This document shows, in pieces, positions 16,702-27,400 of a stretch of 49,386 nt of DNA. Below the pieces are notes generated by a model. The model was not told the DNA's origin. It saw only the letters and a program-made list of their open reading frames with translations, and made no database searches. The stretch is taken from the NCBI GenBank assembly GCA_007095845.1, contig SFBI01000070.1, positions 1 through 49,386 of the forward strand, read 5' to 3'. This DNA comes from Microcystis aeruginosa Ma_MB_S_20031200_S102 (GTDB lineage: Bacteria; Cyanobacteriota; Cyanobacteriia; Cyanobacteriales; Microcystaceae). How positions within the stretch are numbered: position 1 is the stretch's first letter; every line of letters begins with the position of its first letter. Position numbers and translations under genes: made by a program.

Positions 16702-17661
16702 TTACAACATCTGCTCAAAAACTTGACAGATGCGGGGTTGAAAGCGCTGACGGTGTTTTATTTTTAAAAAAGGGCGCATAAATTCGAGATAGCGAGGGGA
16801 TAAACCGGAAGTATCAATGACTCGAATCGATCGCAATGTGCCTAATTCTAATTCCTTTTGAACCATCAATTCGGAAATACCAGCAGCAGCCGAACTATTC
16901 TCGATGATTGCCTTGACCATTTCTCCCGTATTTAACAGCAAAGTCACCTTTAATGTCCTTAAATCAATGCCCCAATTCTGTAACGCTTCCTCGAATCTTT
17001 GTTGAGTTCCCGATCCCGATTCTCGCATTACCCAAGGGGTTTCCACTAATTCGGGTAATTCGATCGCTTCTCTTTTATACCAAGGATGAGAACGTCCAAC
17101 GATAATTAATAGGCGATCGCTGCTGACGATCTCCTGTTCTAAACAATTTGTTAAATCACTCTTGACTTCTCCCTCGATTAATGCTAAGTCAAAACGTCCG
17201 TTAGCCGTACCCAGACAGATTTCTTCCGTATTAGCTAGGGTGCAATTGATCTTAATTGCCGGATAGCGCTCCTGAAAATCGCTAATTTTTGCTGGCAGCC
17301 AATAGTTACCAATAGTCAAACTCGACCCTAATTGTAGTTCTCCCCGTTGCAAGTCGTTAAATTCCGCCAGTCCCCTTTCTGTCAAAGTTACCTGGGTAAG
17401 AATGCGTTGCGCTTCTAATTGCAGTAAACGTCCTGTTTCCGTGATCTCGATATGACGACCGATGCGATGGAATAATTTCACCCCGTATTCATTTTCTAGG
17501 GAGGCAATGGCGGCACTGACAGCCGGTTGGGTGATATATAAAGCTTCTGCTGCTTTGGTGAAGTGGAGATGTTCGGCAGTCGCTAGAAAGATTTCTAGTT
17601 GATCTAGGGTCATTCTGGCCATGGCAATGGGGTTTTCCGTCTTTATTCGTCTTTCCATCAT
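16702..17661 (-). CDS. LysR-family transcriptional regulator
   Basis: 319 residues. N-terminal winged helix-turn-helix (LDQLEIFLATAEHLHFTKAA, then ALYITQPAVSAAI) and a C-terminal type-2 periplasmic-binding-like sensor domain. Internal ATGs (before ARMTL and TLDQL) are possible starts; none has a clear ribosome site. It is divergent from the CadD-type transporter with a 108-bp gap that holds a LysR-like operator, so it probably regulates that gene and itself. The inducer is not known; the family is large (CysB/RbcR/CbbR-like), and I cannot place it in a named subgroup. Confidence 0.9.
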   Translation of the reverse strand: MMERRIKTENPIAMARMTLDQLEIFLATAEHLHFTKAAEALYITQPAVSAAIASLENEYGVKLFHRIGRHIEITETGRLLQLEAQRILTQVTLTERGLAEFNDLQRGELQLGSSLTIGNYWLPAKISDFQERYPAIKINCTLANTEEICLGTANGRFDLALIEGEVKSDLTNCLEQEIVSSDRLLIIVGRSHPWYKREAIELPELVETPWVMRESGSGTQQRFEEALQNWGIDLRTLKVTLLLNTGEMVKAIIENSSAAAGISELMVQKELELGTLRSIRVIDTSGLSPRYLEFMRPFLKIKHRQRFQPRICQVFEQML

Positions 17662-17672
17662 TTTAATTTATT

Positions 17673-17699
17673 AAATCAACAAGAAAGAATATTTGATTT
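17673..17699. promoter_or_regulatory. Possible LysR operator
   Basis: AAATCAA (17673-17679) and TTGATTT (17693-17699) form an inverted repeat with a 13-bp spacer, placed between the divergent LysR and transporter genes. Confidence 0.4.
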
Positions 17700-17769
17700 T
17701 ATTAATGGCTCTTTCTAGAGTGGAGGTAGGGCGATCGAGATCAGAAGACCCGATTAAGAAAAAAATCCT

Positions 17770-18453
17770 ATGACTACCATGATTACTGCCATATCCACAG
17801 CAATAGCGGCCTTTATTGCCACTAATCTCGATGACATCCTGATTTTGACGATTCTTTTTACCCAAGTCAATCAACTTTTTCGCCGTCGTCATATCGTTAT
17901 CGGTCAGTATTTAGGCTTTATACTGCTGATTTTGGCGAGTTTAACTGGCTTTTTCGGGAGTTTCTTGATTCCAGCACAGTGGATTCGTTTTCTCGGTCTT
18001 TTGCCGGTGATTGTCGGGATTCGGAGTCTCTGGCAGCGAGAAGAAACCGAGACGGATAATCATCTGGAGGTGACTGTAGAATCAGCAGCGTCTTCTCCTT
18101 TGGTGGCCTGGTTTTCCCCTCAAACTGGCGCTGTGGCGGCAATTACGATCGCCAATGGCAGTGATAATATCGGCATTTATCTGCCGCTGTTTGCTAGTAA
18201 TACCTGGCCAAATTTGGTCACTATCGTCAGCGTTTTTCTGATCTTGGTGGGTGTTTGGTGTTTTACTGCTCATCGGTTAACCCAATTACCGGCGATCGCT
18301 AATTTAATTACCAGTCACGGCAGCCACTTTGTCCCCTGTGTGCTGATCGGTTTGGGTGTATTTATAATCAAGGAAAGTCTTCCCCTCGCTTTCTTGGCCT
18401 TGTCCTTAAGCTATGGATGGAGGCTTTTTCAGCAACAAGCAGAATCTATTTAA
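17770..18453 (+). CDS. CadD-family membrane transporter
   Basis: 227 residues with about six hydrophobic segments. The N-terminal signature (AFIATNLDDILILTILFTQ) and the central TIANGSDNIGIYLPLF segment are hallmarks of the CadD/LysE-related cadmium resistance family. In Gram-positive bacteria CadD exports or sequesters Cd2+; in cyanobacteria the true substrate is untested. It starts at ATG 17770 and is divergent from LysR, which likely controls it. The DUF202 gene follows after 132 bp and may share the transcript. Confidence 0.85.
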   Translation: MTTMITAISTAIAAFIATNLDDILILTILFTQVNQLFRRRHIVIGQYLGFILLILASLTGFFGSFLIPAQWIRFLGLLPVIVGIRSLWQREETETDNHLEVTVESAASSPLVAWFSPQTGAVAAITIANGSDNIGIYLPLFASNTWPNLVTIVSVFLILVGVWCFTAHRLTQLPAIANLITSHGSHFVPCVLIGLGVFIIKESLPLAFLALSLSYGWRLFQQQAESI

Positions 18454-18585
18454 TTTTTGATTCAATACAAATACATTTAAAAATAGATTTTAGATTTTTT
18501 CCATACCATCTATAACTCAAGTGCCATAGAATAACATCATCTTCTCAAGCGGTCAACTTGAAACCGACCCCTAGTCATCTCGATC

Positions 18586-19020
18586 ATGTTATTTTTTCTC
18601 AAATCACCAGTGACGGAAAGCAAGACCACCATTACACCGAAAAAAGTCAATCCCAATCGGGTCCGCGATCATTTGGCCAATGAACGCACCTATCTGTCTT
18701 GGATGCGAACAGCGATCGCATTAATGGGTTTTGGTATGGTTATTCTGCGTTTACGGGCCTTTCATCCTCCCCTAGTTCCCCGGCCCGGTTATGGTTGGAA
18801 ATTAGGCTTAATGTTTGCTTTAGTGGGTTTATTGACCGTATTTTTGACCACGGCCCATTATTTTACAGTCAGACGAGATATAGATGAAGACACCTACGAA
18901 CCAGCCGATCGATGGGTGGTACTATTTAGTTTAGCGATCGTTATTCTCGGTGCGGGGATTATCTATTTTGTCGCCACCAGTCCCGATCTGTTGATCGGTA
19001 GTATGATGACTTTCGAGTGA
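18586..19020 (+). CDS. DUF202 (YidH-like) membrane protein
   Basis: 144 residues. The diagnostic motif NRVRDHLANERTYLSWMRTA is followed by three membrane helices (IALMGFGMVIL; KLGLMFALVGLLTVFL; WVVLFSLAIVILGAGIIYF). DUF202 proteins are small inner-membrane proteins of unknown function. The N-terminal ~25 residues are polar and cytoplasmic. An ATG at 18586 is the only reasonable start. Confidence 0.85.
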   Translation: MLFFLKSPVTESKTTITPKKVNPNRVRDHLANERTYLSWMRTAIALMGFGMVILRLRAFHPPLVPRPGYGWKLGLMFALVGLLTVFLTTAHYFTVRRDIDEDTYEPADRWVVLFSLAIVILGAGIIYFVATSPDLLIGSMMTFE

Positions 19021-19358
19021 ACTGTAGGCATTAAGTCCGTTGGAGCAGTGGAGAACCAGTACACTGCCAATTACTAGCTATTTTACCCCCTCTAACTCGA
19101 TCGCCTGCCCTTACCAGTGATCAACAGTGCTGACCACAAAGAATAGTCGATTTTTGCTTCAGTCGTCTCTTTTCTCCGACGCGTTTCCGGTCGTTAATGG
19201 ATAAAATTAGTTAATTAAGCCTTTAAAAGAGTAAAAAAGAGTAATGGTAAGCTTTTATGTCTCTTGAAAAATGTAATTGTATTAAAATACAATTGTGCTT
19301 GATTCGTAATCAAAATACGGTCAAACCCTATACATTTTTTGCCAGAGGATTAGCCACC

Positions 19359-20363
19359 GTGAGTATCATCATCGAGCAAGTATCGAAAAAATTCGGCACC
19401 TTTACCGCTTTAGACCAGATCAACCTAGAGATCAAATCGAATCGTCTGGTGGCACTGCTGGGGCCGTCTGGTTCAGGAAAAACCACTCTCCTGAGAGCGA
19501 TCGCAGGATTAGAACCCCCCGACACAGGCAAAATTATCATCAACGGCAAAGACACAACCAATTTAAATGTCAGAAAAAGGAATATTGGCTTTGTTTTTCA
19601 GCATTATGCGCTTTTTAAACACCTGACGGTGCGTCAGAATATCGCTTTCGGTTTAAAGATTCGCAAAGCTACCCCCGACTATATTCAAAAACGAGTGGAC
19701 AGTCTCTTGAGTTTAATTCAATTGCAGGGATTAGGCGATCGCTATCCGGCCCAACTATCCGGAGGTCAACGTCAACGGGTTGCCCTGGCCCGGGCCTTAG
19801 CGGTGGAACCGGAAGTATTATTATTAGATGAGCCTTTTGGGGCCTTGGATGCCAAAGTTAGAAAAGAGCTACGGGTTTGGTTGCGACAGTTACACGAGGA
19901 AGTCCATGTCACCAGTGTTTTTGTCACCCACGACCAAGAGGAAGCCATGGAAGTGGCCGACGAGATCGTAATTTTCAATGAGGGTAAAATCGAACAGGTG
20001 GGGACTCCCGATCAGGTGTACGATCATCCGGCCTCTGCTTTTGTGATGAGTTTTATCGGTCGGGTGAATGTTTTACCACCGACCTCGGCCGCACTATTCG
20101 GGCAGCTTGGGGGGGGTACTAACGGAGTCAAGATTTTCATTCGTCCCCACGACCTAGAAATTCTCTCTTCTCCCAATGGGTCTAGTATTGCGGCAAAAGT
20201 TGAGCGCATTATCCATCTGGGTTGGGCCATCGATGTGGAATTAATTCTACCAGATCGCTCTCTCCTGATTGCCCATCTGAATCGAGAACAACTGGCTCAA
20301 TTGCATCTCAAAGTCGGGGAGCAAGTTTATGTTCGTCCTCGGGATGCTCGCGTTTTTAATTAG
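19359..20363 (+). CDS. cysA: Sulfate/thiosulfate ABC importer ATPase
   Basis: 334 residues from GTG 19359, preferred over the upstream ATG 19257 because AGAGG stands 9-10 bp before it and homology begins there ([12 protein letters not shown]). ATP-binding motifs: Walker [10 protein letters not shown], signature [15 protein letters not shown], Walker [14 protein letters not shown]-loop [17 protein letters not shown]. The C-terminal ~90 residues form the TOBE-like regulatory domain (FIRPHDLEI). It energises sulfate import with CysTW and a periplasmic binding protein; these are not in the window, so cysA is separated from its usual cluster. A closely related import ATPase cannot be excluded. Confidence 0.85.
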   Translation: MSIIIEQVSKKFGTFTALDQINLEIKSNRLVALLGPSGSGKTTLLRAIAGLEPPDTGKIIINGKDTTNLNVRKRNIGFVFQHYALFKHLTVRQNIAFGLKIRKATPDYIQKRVDSLLSLIQLQGLGDRYPAQLSGGQRQRVALARALAVEPEVLLLDEPFGALDAKVRKELRVWLRQLHEEVHVTSVFVTHDQEEAMEVADEIVIFNEGKIEQVGTPDQVYDHPASAFVMSFIGRVNVLPPTSAALFGQLGGGTNGVKIFIRPHDLEILSSPNGSSIAAKVERIIHLGWAIDVELILPDRSLLIAHLNREQLAQLHLKVGEQVYVRPRDARVFN

Positions 20364-20756
20364 GGTTTGCAGCCAAAAGTTTGTTGATGGGGTTAGGTTT
20401 CGGCCGTGAGATCAGCGTTCGACTGAGCGTTCGTGTTAGTGAGCTTGTCGAACGTCCGAAGTCTCACACCGAGATCCGAACGGAGTCAGTAGCCAGTTGT
20501 CGGGAGGGAAAGTCAGAATATATAGAATGACCTCGCAAGTCTGGAAGCAAAACGCTTTGGGATCGAAACTTTGCATCTCACTATTTAGATAACTGCCATA
20601 ACTTTTCGATAATCTAAGACAAGAGTGGATTAAAAGTCAAATTTCCCCTGAGAACCTGTGAGAGAGTAAATTTTCTCTTTTCACTATTTAGTGTCTTACC
20701 GCTAGAATAATAGGACAAAAACGCTATATATAGAGTCTAGCGAATAGGGGATAAGG
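20364..20756. other. Repeat-containing leader of the replication gene
   Basis: 20399-20483 is a palindromic repeat (TTCGGCCGTGAG ... GATCCGAACGG) with an inner hairpin (GCGTTCGAC / GTCGAACGT), related to 9326-9376. Near the replication gene, TCACTATTTAG occurs twice (about 20578 and 20682), and CGCTA-N11-TAGCG lies about 20 bp before the start. These could be initiator sites, but no clear iteron array is visible. Confidence 0.5.
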
Positions 20757-23700
20757 ATGAAATATTTAGAAGAATGGCGTGATAGCGGGGTGGATACGGA
20801 GTTAATCGATCTCAATGTCACCAGTTTAGGGGGATTATCTGCCAGTGAATACCTACTCTACTCCCAAGAGTTACCGCGACGCAATGATGGCAGAGTTAGG
20901 GATGATATTCTCAAGCGTTATGAACACATCAGTCAAGGTGGTTGGTGGTGTTCAGGAATTGACTTATTAACGGGTAATTATGACCTTTGGGGTTGTTTTA
21001 AGCCCGATTTTCCCCGTTTAAGCTTTGATAAAGCTAAACCAATTAAGTACGAACATCCTCCCCAAACCCCTACGGGAGTCTTTGCTTTGCGGGTTCCCCT
21101 AAAAATTTGGCAAAAGATAGCCCAGTATATCAGTATTAATATTTTAACTGAAGAAGTGGACAATACGCAAGAGGATCTGGGTTTTTGGTCTTGGGTAATT
21201 AAACATCCAGAGATACCTATTTGTCTTACGGAAGGAGCAAAAAAAGCGGGGGCATTATTAACAGCAGGTTATGTAACAATTGCCTTACCGGGGATTCACA
21301 ATGGTTATCGCACTCCCAAGGACGAATTAGGTAGGAGAATCGGCAAATCTCATCTAATTCCGCAGCTAGAAAAATTAGCTCATTCAGGACGAAAGATTTA
21401 TCTAGTTTTTGATCAAGAAACTAAACCAAAAAACCAACAAGCGGTTAATTTGGCTTTACAGAGAATGGGTTATCTATTTAGTCAGGCTAACTGTGAGGTA
21501 AGGGTAGTTACTTGGGATGCTGCCGATGGTAAAGGAGTAGATGATTTACTAATCAATCGTGGAGAAGATTACTTCCAGCAAGTCTATCAAAAAGCTACCT
21601 CTTGGGAAATTTGGAAGGCAGCGAGTTTAAATAGTTTAACTCTCTCACCTAATCTAGAGTTAAATAGTCGTTACTTGCCAGATATTGCCATCCCGACATC
21701 AGCGCAGTTAATGGCGATTAAATCGGCTAAAGGTACGGGGAAAACTGAGTTTTTAGCCAAGATAGTTAAACAGGCTATTGCCAATCAACAAAAAGTTTTA
21801 GTTATCGGTCATCGGGTGAAACTGGTAGAGGAGTTATGTCAACGCTTTGGTTTAAACTATATCAGTAATATTAGGGACAATCCTGCAGCACAAATTTACG
21901 GTTATGGTTTATGTATTGACTCTCTTCATCCCCAATCACAAGCTAAATTTCAAGCAGAAGATTGGCAAGAAGCTATTATTATTATTGATGAGATCGAACA
22001 AGTTCTATGGCATGGGTTAAATGGGGATACTTGCAAAACTAATCGAGTGGCAATTTTAAAATCCCTAAAGTCGCTGCTGCAAACTGTGGTCAGCAGTGGG
22101 GGTAAAATCTTAGTTGCTGATGCTGATTTAAGTGATATTTCCTTAGAATACTTAACTTCTTTAGCGACAATTAAACTAGAAACTTTTCTAATTAATAACG
22201 AGTGGAAACCAAGTTATCAAGAAGCTTGGCGAGTTTATAACTACTCTGATAATACTCCCGAACAACTAGTTAAGGATTTAGTAAAACATATTAAAGAAGG
22301 AGGAAAACCTTTTGTTTGTTTATCAGCACAAAAGTTAACCAGTAAATGGGGTACGATTACCCTAGAGTCTTATTTAAAAAAGCAATTCCCTCAAAAGAAA
22401 ATTCTACGGATAGACTCAGAGTCATTGCAAGATTCTAGTCACGATGCTTATCAAGCGATTGGCAATTTAAATCAGTTGTTACTTAACTATGATATAGTTC
22501 TAGCTAGTCCTGCGATCGAAACGGGAATTAGTATTGATATTCAGCAACACTTCACCTCGGTTTGGTGTTTAGCGCAGGGGATTCAGACTCCCACTTCTAT
22601 CGCTCAATTTTTAGGGAGAATTAGGGAGAATATTCCTCGTTATATTTGGTCAGCAGCCTACGGATTTAATCAGGTGGGCAATGGTTCCACTTCTATTCCC
22701 AAACTTCTCACCTCTGGACACCGATTAACCGAGGTGAATATTCGCTTACTACACCAATCAGATTTAGAATCTCTGGAGGATTTAGATACAAATTTTCAAG
22801 CAGAATCCCTCCTCTGTTGGGCTAAAATGGCTGTGCGAATAAATGCTTATATGCTTAACTATCGTCAGTCAATTCTAGGGATTTTACAAACAGAAGGTCA
22901 TAGAATTAAAGAACGGAATCAGGAAGAAAAACTGGAAACAACTAATCAGTTAACGGCAGCAATTGAGGAAATTAGGGAACATAATTATCGTTCTGAATGC
23001 GAGGCAATTGCCAGCGCAGCCGAGATCACGGAATCAGAATATCGTTTGCTAAAAAAACAGTTAATTAAGTCAGTGAAAGAAAGGAGAATTATCAGGAAAT
23101 ATGACCTATACAAACGCTATGGAATTCCCATTACACCGCAATTAGTGATTAAAGATGATCAAGGATGGTATCAAGAACTACGCCTACATTACTTTTTGAC
23201 AATTGGGCGACAATTTTTGTGTGATCGAGATGCTTTAATTGCCCGTAAACTGATAGAATCAGGTCACGGAAGTTTATTTATTCCTGATTTTAATGGTAGT
23301 CAATTAGGAGTGATTATCGGGACGTTAGAAGTGTTGGGAATTCCCGTATTATTAGCTAACCCTGAAAGAGAATTAACTAACCATGATACCGATTTACAAA
23401 AAATGGCTGCAATCGCCATTAAAAATCGTAACGAGATTAAAACTATCACCAAGATTAATCTCTCTAATACTTCCCGTCCTCTGACGATTATTCGTAATTG
23501 TTTGAACTTGTTAGGTTATGAATTAACCAGCAAGGGCAGCCGGAGAATTGCTAAAAAATCTCTAAAAGTTTATCAGATTGTTGTCCCTCAGGATGGTAGA
23601 GAACAAGTGTTTCAACAATGGTTATTTAGAGATGAAAAATGTGCGGGAAGTTCTGAGATTTGGTATGAAGACTATCTCTTTTCTCTCAACCAGAAACCAT

Positions 23701-23777
23701 CTCTAGGCGAATCAGAAAATGCTTATATTCAACTAAGTCTAGAATTTAGTCTAGCTATGGGAAAATTGCCTATTTAA
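20757..23777 (+). CDS. Plasmid replication protein of CyRepA1 type (primase-helicase)
   Basis: 1006 residues. N-terminal half carries a DUF3854/TOPRIM-like primase module: LTEGAKKAG (Glu159), VFDQE (Asp219, Glu221) and DAADGKGVDDLL. A helicase-like ATPase follows, with Walker A KGTGKT (325-330), Walker B IIIIDEIEQ (Asp411-Glu412) and a motif VI-like FLGRIREN. The C-terminal third is less conserved. CyRepA1 proteins initiate replication of large cyanobacterial plasmids. Here the gene sits among chromosomal genes (cysA upstream, tamB downstream), which suggests an integrated plasmid remnant or a domesticated copy. It overlaps the convergent acetyltransferase by 4 bp. Confidence 0.8.
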   Translation: MKYLEEWRDSGVDTELIDLNVTSLGGLSASEYLLYSQELPRRNDGRVRDDILKRYEHISQGGWWCSGIDLLTGNYDLWGCFKPDFPRLSFDKAKPIKYEHPPQTPTGVFALRVPLKIWQKIAQYISINILTEEVDNTQEDLGFWSWVIKHPEIPICLTEGAKKAGALLTAGYVTIALPGIHNGYRTPKDELGRRIGKSHLIPQLEKLAHSGRKIYLVFDQETKPKNQQAVNLALQRMGYLFSQANCEVRVVTWDAADGKGVDDLLINRGEDYFQQVYQKATSWEIWKAASLNSLTLSPNLELNSRYLPDIAIPTSAQLMAIKSAKGTGKTEFLAKIVKQAIANQQKVLVIGHRVKLVEELCQRFGLNYISNIRDNPAAQIYGYGLCIDSLHPQSQAKFQAEDWQEAIIIIDEIEQVLWHGLNGDTCKTNRVAILKSLKSLLQTVVSSGGKILVADADLSDISLEYLTSLATIKLETFLINNEWKPSYQEAWRVYNYSDNTPEQLVKDLVKHIKEGGKPFVCLSAQKLTSKWGTITLESYLKKQFPQKKILRIDSESLQDSSHDAYQAIGNLNQLLLNYDIVLASPAIETGISIDIQQHFTSVWCLAQGIQTPTSIAQFLGRIRENIPRYIWSAAYGFNQVGNGSTSIPKLLTSGHRLTEVNIRLLHQSDLESLEDLDTNFQAESLLCWAKMAVRINAYMLNYRQSILGILQTEGHRIKERNQEEKLETTNQLTAAIEEIREHNYRSECEAIASAAEITESEYRLLKKQLIKSVKERRIIRKYDLYKRYGIPITPQLVIKDDQGWYQELRLHYFLTIGRQFLCDRDALIARKLIESGHGSLFIPDFNGSQLGVIIGTLEVLGIPVLLANPERELTNHDTDLQKMAAIAIKNRNEIKTITKINLSNTSRPLTIIRNCLNLLGYELTSKGSRRIAKKSLKVYQIVVPQDGREQVFQQWLFRDEKCAGSSEIWYEDYLFSLNQKPSLGESENAYIQLSLEFSLAMGKLPI

Positions 23778-24265
23778 GCGACTTTTTTTCCTAAAATGAC
23801 CACATCAGCCAGAAAATCGTCTAGAGCGGCAATTTGGGGTAAATAACCCCATCGTTGGAAGCCGAATTTTTCAAAGAGACAAATACTGGCTTGATTGTGG
23901 GCAAAAATAATACAGATAAGATTAGATATACCCAATTTGGGACAACGATTCAAGCAATATTCTACTAATAATTTACCAATTCCACGACCTTGATAATCGG
24001 GGGCAATATATAAACTAACCTCTGCCGTTTTTTGGTAAGCGATACGACCATAAAACATCTGTAAACTCAGCCAACCTACCACCCGACCTTCGATCGCTAT
24101 TACCCAGATGGGATACTGTTCAGGTTCGTGCTTTTTAAACCATTCTCGCCGACTTTCAAGGGAAATAGGCTTTAAATCAGCAGTTGCCTTGCGAGTGGGA
24201 ACAGCAGCATTATAAATCTCGATAATTGTTGGTAAATCTGTTTCCTTAGCCTCGCGAATAATCAT
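23774..24265 (-). CDS. GNAT N-acetyltransferase
   Basis: 163 residues of the phosphinothricin-acetyltransferase-like subgroup. The acetyl-CoA binding loop QGRGIGKLL (92-100) follows the VSLYIAPD strand. The N-terminal part (IREAKETDLPTIIEIYNAAV) and the HNQASICLFEKFGFQRWG segment complete the fold. Likely acetylates a small amine or amino-acid analogue in the cytoplasm. A MITE-like element begins 12 bp upstream of the start, so its promoter lies in or beyond that element. Confidence 0.85.
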   Translation of the reverse strand: MIIREAKETDLPTIIEIYNAAVPTRKATADLKPISLESRREWFKKHEPEQYPIWVIAIEGRVVGWLSLQMFYGRIAYQKTAEVSLYIAPDYQGRGIGKLLVEYCLNRCPKLGISNLICIIFAHNQASICLFEKFGFQRWGYLPQIAALDDFLADVVILGKKVA

Positions 24266-24276
24266 AGAATATCAAG

Positions 24277-24381
24277 TAAGTAGTCATGCAAAATAAATTT
24301 CCCAGTGAAGATAGGCAAGAGGCAAGAGGCAAGAGGCAATAGCTTCATCGAAGCGTGTAATTAATTTTGCTTAGGTACTTA
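24277..24381. mobile_element. 105-bp MITE, copy 1 of 2
   Basis: TAAGTA...GCAAAATAAAT at the left and ATTAATTTTGCTTAGGTACTTA at the right are imperfect inverted ends. The interior (CCCAGTGAAGATAGGCAAGAGG, TTCATCGAAG) matches 36599-36703 in the opposite orientation almost throughout. Confidence 0.75.
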
Positions 24382-24450
24382 AGATGAAGTATAACCTAAT
24401 TTTCCCTTGTCTCCTAACTTCTGAACTCTCCTATATCTCTCAATCTTACT

Positions 24451-27400
24451 TTAAAATTGGGTTTGATAGCGGACGGTAAACTCATTCAAATTGTAATCGT
24501 AGGAGAAGCGGATAAAAGACTGAGAATTAACTCGATAAACGGTTTCCAAATTAGGAAGAATATTAAAATCTGTTGCTCCGATCGCATTACTGACCGCATT
24601 CTCCACATCATAGACGACTCCTTGCGCTAAGAGGGGAATGGCCAACTGAACCACTCCAAATTGAATCAATTGTTCTGTATTTTTTCCCTGTAAACCATTA
24701 AAAACCGATAGCAATTGTTCCCCCAAAAGTCGAACAATTTCCCCTTGACTGCGGGGGGGAGTGCTGGTTAATTTAACTAGGGGAGTATTAAGCAATCCCT
24801 CATCTTCACCTCTAGCAAAAGCTACTGCTTGTAAACAATTAGCAGCTTTTTGTAATTCTGCATCTGTATAGTTTTCCTCTAGGGGAAAAGGGGGACTATC
24901 GGGACGAATTTGGCAGACTTCATTGATGTTGCGACCTAAATTTGGTAGCAAGCGGTTTAATTCCCCTTCAACGCTGAGGGTGACATCAATCCTTTGAATG
25001 CGATTGAGGCTATCATCGGGAATTTCATTACTAGGAAAATCCCCCCCCGGACGGGAGATTGCAAAATCGCGAGATTGAGAAAATTCGCTGAGAATTGTTC
25101 GCAGTTGAATGTCAACAAAGGGGTTTAAAAGTCCCAACCCGCGACTAGAATCGAAAACAATAACATTTTGATTGCGTCGGTTAAGAAGAAAACGCGTATC
25201 GATGTAGCTAACCCGTCCTCGATCGAGATTAATCACTCCATTGGTTTGTAATTTCTCTAGTGGAGTGAGCGGACCGTTCAAGGTTAAAGCACCACTAAAA
25301 TCAAATTGATATAAAGGTTCTTGTTCAATTGATAATCCTGCTAAAGACACTTGAAAATTATTTAAAACTGGAGTGATATTTGTCGTCTGAGGAATGTTGA
25401 GAGGCTGCAGCCAGCGACTCACTGGTTTATTGGTTTCTTGATTAATTTCTGGGGTGCGAGGAAGAAAAACTTTACCTCTAGAAAGACGCACATTCCCCCC
25501 AATAATTGGTTGTTGGACTGTCCCTGTCACCACGGCATTTCCGGCAATTAATCCCCGATAAAGGCCATTAATTGCTATATCTCCCTCTTGAATATTAACT
25601 GTTAAAGGATTAGAACTATTTTTGATGGCTTGAAAGAAAGGTAAAACTCCCACCACAGAAATTTGTCTGTCAGCGATCGAGCCTTCTAATTCCTCTACTG
25701 TTAAGCTTTCAGGGGTTAACCCAATGCGGCCATTTACGGTTAAAATCTCTGGAAAAGCAACACTGCGGATAGCGACATTATCGAGAGTAACTATACCATT
25801 TGCTTCTAAATCTTTGATTTTTAATCCCTCTGTTACATCTAATCTTCCCGTCGCTGAAAGAACTACCTCTCCTTCACCTTTAACCCATTCGATGGCGTTT
25901 TGACTGATAGCTTCAATTAATTTGATTGCATCGGTTCCTAATTTTGCTTGTATTTTTAATTGATCATTACCCGGTAAGGGAGGATAGGGAATGCTGCCAT
26001 AGAGTTGGATTGATTCAGAGGAGGTTGTCCGCAAATCAAAACGATACTGATTATAGGTAAATAACCCAATTATATCCTGATTAATATTTTGGGCATTAAT
26101 TGCACCATCGATAAAGGCAAAGTTACCCTGAATACGAGGATTTAATAAGGTTCCTGTAATTTGTCCTTGAGTTTTTAGACTCCCGGATACATCTAAGGGA
26201 AACTGCACAAAATTTCTCAAGAGGTCGAGAGAAAGATTTTCCACAACAAAAGTTCCCTCTACTTTTTTTAAGGAAAAATCACCCGCTAAAAATACGGAAG
26301 AATCTCGTGATTTTAATCTAATCGGTTCTATCCTGAGCAACTGACGATTTAAGTTAAGATTAATTGTTACTTCATCAATCGGAATTAATTGGGTATCGGT
26401 GGTGACAATTCCCAGAGGGTTAACAATATTTACCGTCGGTTTTTGGGGTCGCCATTCCCATCGATTACCCTGAAATTGTACGCTAAGATCAGGATTTTTT
26501 AAAGTCCCAGTTAAGGCTATATTTGCTTGATAACGACCGCGAAAATCTAGTTCAGAAGGTATCCCAAGTACCCCTCTTTCCCCTGCTAATTTCTGGATTA
26601 TTTCTTCAATTTTTGCCCGCAAATTTACCTGTTGTGCTAGGGAAGCTTCGGGATTACCTACTGCTAGGGGACTAAGTTCAATAGCTGGGTTATTCTCTGG
26701 GGAGAAAAAGTTGATTAAACTGGTTAAATCATAGATACTAGCAACTGATAATAAATCCTGAATATAACCTTGATCTACCCTGAGTTTAGCTTCTATTGCT
26801 TGGGTTTGCCAATTAAATAAACCTTGCAGATTATATTGACTTGCACCTGCTTGCAAACTTCCCGATTGTAGTTGAACGATGGAATCTTGATAAACCAAAT
26901 TTGCTGTTAATTTTTCCCCAATTAAATTACCTAAACTAGGTTGATTAATCTCTAGTTGTCCCTGTCCCTGTAAGTTAAATAAATTGATGTCTAGATTAGC
27001 ACTCAATTGTCCAGTAATAATCCCCGGAATATTGTAGGCTGCCGTGGGAGATATTTTCAGGATTTCTAGGGGAAAATTGGCAATCTGAACATTTAATTTT
27101 TCTCCGCTTCGTTTAGCTGTTGCTAGAAAAGTAGTCTTATTTCCAAAAGCTTGGCGAATATTCATCTCTAGGGGAAGATAGGGCAGCAGACAATTATTTT
27201 GTTGACAAGGATCAAAAGTTAGGTCAATAATGTCTTGATTTCCCCGCAGATTTAAACTAATATTTTGACCGATTCCTGCTTGAATTGTTCCTTTTAGTAG
27301 GGGTTCAAAGAGTCGCTCATTAATGCTAAAGTTAGCTAAATCTATATCCCCTTTGATTTGTATATTTCCCACTTTTTGCCAAGCACTTAAGAGATTTTTT

